From Nocardioidaceae bacterium (GTDB lineage Bacteria > Actinomycetota > Actinomycetes > Propionibacteriales > Nocardioidaceae): 9,854 nt of DNA. The notes under the pieces are model-generated. The model did no database searches, was not told the origin of the DNA, and saw only the letters and a list, made by a program, of their open reading frames with translations. Shown here piece after piece: positions 6,607 through 9,854 of the stretch; position 1 is the stretch's first letter, and each line of letters opens with the position of its first letter. A program made the position numbers and the translations under genes. The stretch is from assembly GCA_013696365.1 (NCBI GenBank), contig JACCYS010000299.1, positions 1 through 9,854 on the forward strand, in the 5' to 3' direction.

Positions 6607-7652
6607 GGGCGCTGCACGTGTCCGAGGTGGGGCCCGAGGCTGCCGCCGATGTGCTTGCCGTCATCGGACGTGCCTTCGGTGCCCGCCCGCCGTTGGAGCC
6701 GCCCAGTACCGCGCTTGACGAGACGCGCGAGTCCGTTGCGGACAGGCTGGCCGCGGTCGGCGGGGTGCTCGTGCGCCGCGACGGTGACCGGCCGGTCGGC
6801 GCACTTCTGCTGGACACGTCCCGCCCCGGCCTGCTGGGTCTGCGCCGGGTCAGCGTCGACCCCGCGCACCAGGGACACGGGGTGGCGTCAGCGATGGTCG
6901 GCCTGGCCGAGGATCTCGCCGAGGAACGCGGCCTCGACGGGGTGTGGCTGACCGCGCGGGCAGAGTTGCCGGACAACGTCACGTTCTGGCTGCGCCGCGA
7001 CTATGTGCAGATCGCCGCCGATGGGTCGCTGCTTGTGCTCGCCAAGTCGTTGTGGGTGGCGGTCCCGGTGGCGACCGCCACCGACATGCGCGCGCTGGGC
7101 ACCCGGCTGGCGACGCTGGTGCGCGGCGGCGACCTGCTGGTGCTCACCGGCGGTCTGGGAGCCGGCAAGACCACGCTGACCCAGGGCATCGGCACCGGGC
7201 TGGGAGTGCGCGGAGCCATCACGTCGCCGACGTTTGTGATCGCTCGCGAGCACGGCTCGACCGGAGACGGTCCCGGTCTGGTGCATGTGGACGCCTACCG
7301 CCTGGGTGGGCTGGACGAGCTCGATGACCTGGATCTCGACTCGACGCTGGCAGAGGCGGTCACGGTCGTGGAGTGGGGTGCGGGTCTGGCCGAGGGACTG
7401 GCCGACGCGTGGCTGGAGATCCGGCTCGACCTGCTGCGCGGCGGCGGAGACCGGGCGCTCGCGGCGGCAGGGCCCGAGCGTGGCCAACCACCGCAGCAGC
7501 CGCTCGCTACGCTCGATCGTGTCGACACGGCTGAGGTGCGGGTGGCCAGCATCCGCCCGTACGGACCCCGCTGGGCCACAGCGCGGATCCGGTCCACCCT
7601 GCTGCCTCCCCGAGCCGACGCCACGACAGGTCACCACGATCGGCAGCACTAG
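6603..7652 (+). CDS. tsaE: GNAT acetyltransferase-TsaE fusion: t6A ATPase subunit with N-terminal acetyltransferase domain
   Basis: A 349-residue two-domain protein. Residues 1-148 form a GNAT domain with the acetyl-CoA loop VDPAHQGHGVASAMV (85-99) and a C-terminal NVTFWLRRDY (125-134). Residues about 150-349 are TsaE, the ATPase that drives the TsaB-TsaD complex in making t6A37 of ANN-decoding tRNAs. The P-loop is GGLGAGKTTL (183-192), followed by SPTFVIAREH (208-217), VHVDAYRL (227-234) with Asp230 and VVEWGAGLAEGL (255-266). The end of the fold is VRVASIRPYGPRW (312-324). The P-loop has Gly184 where Asp is usual (GDLGAGKT). TsaE alone is about 150-170 residues, so the extra length is real. 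The frame is open upstream of 6603, but the ATG overlapping the UDG stop in ATGA is the natural start and gives a proper GNAT N-terminus. A GNAT-TsaE fusion may be known in some actinobacterial lineages. What the GNAT domain acetylates is not known to me. Confidence 0.92.
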   Translation: MRALHVSEVGPEAAADVLAVIGRAFGARPPLEPPSTALDETRESVADRLAAVGGVLVRRDGDRPVGALLLDTSRPGLLGLRRVSVDPAHQGHGVASAMVGLAEDLAEERGLDGVWLTARAELPDNVTFWLRRDYVQIAADGSLLVLAKSLWVAVPVATATDMRALGTRLATLVRGGDLLVLTGGLGAGKTTLTQGIGTGLGVRGAITSPTFVIAREHGSTGDGPGLVHVDAYRLGGLDELDDLDLDSTLAEAVTVVEWGAGLAEGLADAWLEIRLDLLRGGGDRALAAAGPERGQPPQQPLATLDRVDTAEVRVASIRPYGPRWATARIRSTLLPPRADATTGHHDRQH

Positions 7653-7654
7653 GG
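7651..7654 (+). promoter_or_regulatory. Shine-Dalgarno candidate deciding the tsaB start
   Basis: AGGG lies nine bases before the GTG at 7664 and directly abuts an alternative in-frame TTG at 7655. The spacing supports the GTG as the start. It overlaps the tsaE TAG stop. TAGGGT (7650-7655) also fits a TAnnnT -10 pattern, so the two readings compete. Confidence 0.45.
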
Positions 7655-7663
7655 TTGCCGGTC

Positions 7664-8350
7664 GTGCTGCTGCTCGCGTTGGACACCGCAACCCCGGCGG
7701 TGACCGCCGCCGTGCACGACGCCACGTCGGTGCTGTGCACCTCATCGACTGTCGACGCGCGTCGCCATGGTGAGCGGGTGGCGCCGATGGTGCAGCAGGT
7801 GTTGGCGCAGGCCGGTGTCGGCGCGCGCGACCTCACCGACATCGCGGTCGGGGTGGGACCGGGACCCTTCACCGGGCTGCGGGTCGGTCTGATGACCGCC
7901 CGGACGTTGGCCCTGGTGACCGGGGCACGGTTGGTTGGCGTCTGCACCCTGGACGTGCTGGCCAGGGCTGTGGCCACCCAGGGCGCGAACGCCGACGCCC
8001 CCTTCCTGGTGGCCTGCGACGCTCGCCGCAAGGAGGTGTACTGGGCAGGCTACGACGGCGAGGGACGGCGCGTCGACGGTCCGGCGGTCGATCGACCGGT
8101 CGCCCTCGCCGCCCGGCTGGACGCGGCCCCCGGCCCGTCGGCCGGGGTGTTCGGCAGAGGCGGCCAGCTGTACGCCGATGTGCTGCCAGCCGCTGGCGGT
8201 CCGCTCGACCCGGACGCTGCGGTGCTCGCCGGTGCGGTGCTTTCCGATGCCGTGCCGCTGCTGGCCGCCGAGCCGCTGTACCTGCGACGCCCGGACGTGA
8301 CCATGCCAGGCCAGCAGCAGGCTCAGCCGCCGGATGGCCGATTGCCATGA
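7664..8350 (+). CDS. tsaB: tRNA t6A biosynthesis scaffold protein TsaB
   Basis: TsaB is the ASKHA-fold dimerisation partner of TsaD in the complex that transfers threonylcarbamoyl to A37 of tRNA; it is itself not the catalytic subunit. The product is 228 residues from the GTG at 7664. It opens MLLLALDTATPAVTAAVHD, the normal family N-terminus, has RRHGERVAPMV (33-43), the hallmark VGVGPGPFTGLRVG (62-75), ACDARRKEVYWAGYD (117-131) and ends the fold with EPLYLRRPDVT (203-213). An in-frame TTG at 7655 would add three residues (MPV) but lacks a ribosome site and departs from the conserved start. The gene follows tsaE after 11 bp and overlaps rimI in ATGA. Pro in place of the common Ser in GPG(S/P)FTGLR is, as far as I recall, usual in actinobacteria. 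Confidence 0.95.
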   Translation: MLLLALDTATPAVTAAVHDATSVLCTSSTVDARRHGERVAPMVQQVLAQAGVGARDLTDIAVGVGPGPFTGLRVGLMTARTLALVTGARLVGVCTLDVLARAVATQGANADAPFLVACDARRKEVYWAGYDGEGRRVDGPAVDRPVALAARLDAAPGPSAGVFGRGGQLYADVLPAAGGPLDPDAAVLAGAVLSDAVPLLAAEPLYLRRPDVTMPGQQQAQPPDGRLP

Positions 8351-8838
8351 CGGCCGAGGCGTCGGTGCCGATCCACCCGGCTGTCACGGACGACGTGCCG
8401 GCGCTGGCCCGCCTCGAGACCGCCGTCATGGGTGCAGACGCCTGGGGTGAGCAGGCACTTGCCGACGAGCTCGCGGGGGTTCCCGCCACCCGCACGGTGC
8501 TGGTGGTCGAGGAAGCCGGCGGGCCGGTGGCCTACGGGGTTCTGCGGGCGGTTGGGCAGACCGCGGAGGTGCAGCGGATCGTCGTCCATCCGTCTCGCCA
8601 GCGACACGGTCTGGGCGGCGCGGTGCTGCGTGCGCTGACGGTCAACGCTCAGCGCCGCGGGTGCAGCGAGCTGTTGCTGGAGGTGGCCGCCGACAATGCT
8701 CCGGCGAGGGCGCTGTACGCCGCGCACGGCCTCGTCGAGATCGCCCGCCGCCGGGGCTACTACTCCGCGGGCCGAGATGCCCTGGTGCTGCGGCGACCAC
8801 TCGAGCGCCGCAGGCCCTACGGTGAGCCTCGTGCGTGA
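8347..8838 (+). CDS. rimI: RimI-type protein N-alpha-acetyltransferase (GNAT)
   Basis: A 163-residue single-domain GNAT in the position of RimI, which in E. coli acetylates the N-terminal Ala of ribosomal protein S18 and in actinobacteria may have wider targets. Seen in the sequence are PAVTDDVPALARLE (11-24), the acetyl-CoA loop VVHPSRQRHGLGGAVL (79-94), LLLEVAADNAPARALY (109-124) with Tyr124 at the general-acid position, and RRRGYYSAGRDALVL (134-148), the typical RimI end block. The ATG overlaps the tsaB stop. The tail past residue 150 is Arg/Pro-rich and shared with the start of the next gene. A generic GNAT is the alternative, but synteny and the GYY...DALVL ending favour RimI. Confidence 0.9.
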   Translation: MTAEASVPIHPAVTDDVPALARLETAVMGADAWGEQALADELAGVPATRTVLVVEEAGGPVAYGVLRAVGQTAEVQRIVVHPSRQRHGLGGAVLRALTVNAQRRGCSELLLEVAADNAPARALYAAHGLVEIARRRGYYSAGRDALVLRRPLERRRPYGEPRA

Positions 8839-9592
8839 CCTCAGCTATCCGGCGGTCGTACTGGCTGCCAAGGCAAGCTTCAAGGTGCTGGACCTGACCA
8901 TCGACGTCCGCGGAGCCGAGCACATCCCGCGCGCCGGCGGAGCAGTGCTGGCGCTGAATCACATCAGCTATGTCGACTTCATCCTCGGCGGTTTCTCCGC
9001 GCAGCAAAGCAAGCGGTTGGTGCGCTTCATGGCCAAACGCGAGCTGTTCACGCACCGGGCTGCCGGCCCCCTGATGCGCTCACTGCACCACATCGAGGTC
9101 GACCGCGGGGACGGGCTCAAGTCGTACGCCGAGGCGATCCGCTATCTGCAGGCCGGCGAGGTGGTCGGCATCTTCCCGGAGGCGACGATCAGCCGGGCCA
9201 TGGAGCTCAAGGAGTTCAAGTCCGGAGCGCCGCGGCTCGCCGCCGAGGTGGGCGTGCCGCTGGTGCCGGCGGTGCTGTGGGGCACGCAGCGGATGCTGAC
9301 CAAGGACCATCCGAGGGACTTCTCTCGTGGGCACCACGTCACGATCACCGTGGGGGAGCCGCTGCACCCCACCGCCGCCCGGCCGGTTGACGAGACCGCG
9401 CAGCTCAAGTCGGCGATGGCGGCGCTGTTGAACGAGACGATCCTGCACTATCCCGAGAAGCCGGAGGGCCAGTGGTGGGCGCCAGCCTCGTACGGGGGAA
9501 CGGCGCCGACGCTTGAGGAGGCCAGTCGCCTGGACGTTGTCGAGAAGCGGGAGCGCGCAAAGGCGTTCGTGGTCAAGGAACGGCAGAAGTGA
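8822..9592 (+). CDS. Lysophospholipid (1-acylglycerol-3-phosphate) acyltransferase family protein, PlsC-like
   Basis: A PlsC/LPLAT-family enzyme expected to acylate lysophosphatidic acid or a related acceptor at the inner membrane. From the GTG at 8822 it has 256 residues. NHISYVD (46-52) is the catalytic HX4D box with His47 and Asp52, VRFMAKRELF (67-76) and HHIEVDRG (89-96) follow, FPEATIS (118-124) replaces the textbook FPEGTRS as in a common actinobacterial subgroup, and VPLVPAVLWGTQR (145-157) is the fourth block. The C-terminus WWAPASYGGTAPTLEEA is also typical of that subgroup. Two starts are possible, GTG 8822 (17-bp overlap with rimI) or GTG 8831 (8-bp overlap). GGTGAG at 8821-8826 could serve as ribosome site for the latter. 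The frame is open further upstream but that part is the shadow of rimI. It is the last gene of the run and occupies the place where tsaD would be expected. The exact acceptor is inferred, not shown. Confidence 0.9.
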   Translation: MSLVRDLSYPAVVLAAKASFKVLDLTIDVRGAEHIPRAGGAVLALNHISYVDFILGGFSAQQSKRLVRFMAKRELFTHRAAGPLMRSLHHIEVDRGDGLKSYAEAIRYLQAGEVVGIFPEATISRAMELKEFKSGAPRLAAEVGVPLVPAVLWGTQRMLTKDHPRDFSRGHHVTITVGEPLHPTAARPVDETAQLKSAMAALLNETILHYPEKPEGQWWAPASYGGTAPTLEEASRLDVVEKRERAKAFVVKERQK

Positions 9593-9644
9593 GCCAAGGC
9601 GGCGGTCCGAAAGAAGCAGTAGCGGTCCTGACTCGGCATTCCAG

Positions 9645-9667
9645 CGGCTCTACGCCCCGGCGAGCCG
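9645..9667 (+). terminator. Weak stem-loop, possible operon terminator
   Basis: CGGCTC (9645-9650) and GAGCCG (9662-9667) can form a 6-bp GC-rich stem with an 11-nt loop, 52 bases after the acyltransferase stop. It is followed by AAAGACC, not a T-run, so it is not a classical intrinsic terminator. U-less hairpins have been proposed to terminate in actinobacteria, which keeps it as a candidate only. Confidence 0.3.
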
Positions 9668-9687
9668 AAAGACCGAGCGCAACCTTT

Positions 9688-9714
9688 CGTACAAGACTGA
9701 CGGAAAGTTGTACG
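9688..9714. promoter_or_regulatory. Inverted repeat, probable antitoxin autoregulation operator
   Basis: CGTACAA (9688-9694) and TTGTACG (9708-9714) are perfect 7-bp inverted arms with a 13-bp spacer, so equivalent bases are 20 bp apart, about two helical turns. The right arm overlaps the putative -10 box and the left arm falls at the -35 position. YefM/Phd antitoxins repress their own operons through palindromes, and the known YefM operator core is TGTACA. The TGTACG/CGTACA half-sites here match it in five of six bases. Binding is inferred. Confidence 0.55.
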
Positions 9715-9716
9715 CT
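9711..9716 (+). promoter_or_regulatory. Putative -10 box of a leaderless antitoxin promoter
   Basis: TACGCT fits TAnnnT and ends six bases before the ATG at 9723, which would put the transcript start at or near the start codon. No Shine-Dalgarno is seen upstream of the ATG. No TTGAC-like -35 is present; that position is occupied by the left operator arm. Confidence 0.5.
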
Positions 9717-9722
9717 TTCGGT

Positions 9723-9854
9723 ATGGTGACGATGAACATCAGTGCTGCGCGGGACAACCTGCCCGAAGCGGTCGACAAGGCTCGGACCGAAGCGGTCATC
9801 CTGGAACGATACGGGCGACCCGCCGGCGTGCTGGTCAGCCCGGAGCGCTATGAG
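9723..9854 (+). CDS. Phd/YefM-family antitoxin, N-terminal part (cut by window edge)
   Basis: Forty-four codons are visible before the right edge, all open. The product starts MVTMNISAARDNLPEAV and ends GRPAGVLVSPERYE. The N-terminal 'ISxARxNL' helix followed by an 'E.V.LERYGRPAGVLVSPERYE' strand-turn-helix block is the classic DNA-binding N-domain of Phd/YefM antitoxins (usually about 75-95 residues). The C-terminal half that wraps the toxin is outside the window, so the toxin type (RelE/YoeB/Txe, Doc or PIN) cannot be told. The ATG at 9723 is preferred because of the leaderless-type -10 before it; an ATG at 9732 (MNISAAR) is the alternative. The operator-like inverted repeat directly upstream supports an autoregulated toxin-antitoxin operon. 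Composition is lower in GC than the operon before it, in line with an accessory module. Confidence 0.85.
   Translation, partial: MVTMNISAARDNLPEAVDKARTEAVILERYGRPAGVLVSPERYE
9763..9797 (+). repeat. 11-bp direct repeat inside the antitoxin gene
   Basis: CCGAAGCGGTC occurs at 9763-9773 and again at 9787-9797, exactly 24 bp (8 codons) apart, in the same reading frame and coding for P/T-E-A-V in both copies. It may be a small internal duplication in helix 1 and the following strand, or chance in a short gene. Confidence 0.5.

Larger units (their letters stand above)
9593..9722. other. Lower-GC intergenic region between operon end and antitoxin
   Basis: These 130 bp hold no plausible gene. They are visibly richer in A/T than the operon and contain a GC-rich stem-loop (9645-9667), an inverted repeat with TGTAC half-sites (9688-9714), a TAnnnT box (9711-9716) and several copies of CCGAAAG/CTTTCGG in both orientations (9607-9613, 9665-9671, 9715-9721, with a CTTTCGT variant at 9684-9690). 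The composition shift marks the border between the core operon and a likely accessory toxin-antitoxin cassette. Confidence 0.6.

Noticed and set aside
7655..7663. TTG at 7655 as tsaB start
   Set aside because: It abuts the AGGG without spacing and adds residues before the conserved MLLLALDT start. GTG 7664 fits better, though this is not proven.
7851..7883. Pro instead of Ser in the TsaB GPG(S)FTGLR motif as a functional loss
   Set aside because: As far as I recall, the Pro form is frequent in actinobacterial TsaB, and the rest of the motif is intact.
8696..8821. Upstream extension of the acyltransferase frame into rimI
   Set aside because: It is the shifted shadow of rimI. The family N-terminus begins near RDLSYP, matching GTG 8822 or 8831.
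9602..9628. Direct repeat GCGGTCC (9602-9608 and 9622-9628) as a regulatory or attachment site
   Set aside because: Seven GC-rich bases repeated over 20 bp are expected by chance at this composition, with no further symmetry.
1..9854. tRNA/rRNA genes, CRISPR arrays, insertion sequences or phage genes
   Set aside because: No tRNA-like cloverleaf, no regular repeat-spacer array, no transposase or integrase motifs were seen on either strand.

Overview
This is a high-GC window with actinobacterial character. It shows strong G/C third-position use, GTG starts, chains of 4-bp start/stop overlaps, a leaderless-type TAnnnT signal and actinobacterial forms of each protein. The gene order coaA<->glmS-acpS-nnr-alr-(alpha/beta hydrolase)-tsaE-tsaB-rimI is a conserved chromosomal core neighbourhood in Actinomycetota. 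The exact genus cannot be read from the sequence.

Layout. Positions 1-104 hold the first 34 codons of coaA (pantothenate kinase) on the minus strand. A 43-bp divergent spacer follows. Then comes a nearly gapless plus-strand run from 148 to 9592: glmS, acpS, nnr, alr, an alpha/beta hydrolase, a family 4 uracil-DNA glycosylase, a GNAT-TsaE fusion, tsaB, rimI and a PlsC-like acyltransferase. Six junctions are 4-bp ATGA/GTGA overlaps, glmS-acpS has a 4-bp gap, tsaE-tsaB an 11-bp gap, and rimI overlaps the acyltransferase. This looks like one operon or a few nested transcripts. A 130-bp lower-GC spacer (9593-9722) follows. It carries a weak stem-loop and an inverted repeat with TGTAC half-sites. 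The window ends inside a Phd/YefM-type antitoxin (9723 onward).

How the genes fit together. GlmS (glucosamine-6-phosphate) and Alr (D-alanine) supply peptidoglycan precursors. CoaA begins CoA synthesis, and AcpS transfers phosphopantetheine from CoA to acyl carrier protein. The PlsC-like enzyme makes phospholipid from acyl groups. Nnr repairs hydrated NAD(P)H. TsaE and TsaB are parts of the machinery that makes t6A37 on tRNA. RimI is the usual N-acetyltransferase neighbour of that set. UdgA removes uracil from DNA. The tRNA-modification catalytic subunit gene tsaD, usually next to rimI, is not in its expected place here.

Most of the window is housekeeping. The parts most worth a second look are the GNAT-TsaE fusion, the UDG inside this operon, the tsaD gap filled by an acyltransferase, and the operator/leaderless-promoter arrangement in front of the antitoxin. 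I see no clearly new defence or mobile system inside the window. The toxin partner, if present, lies beyond the right edge.
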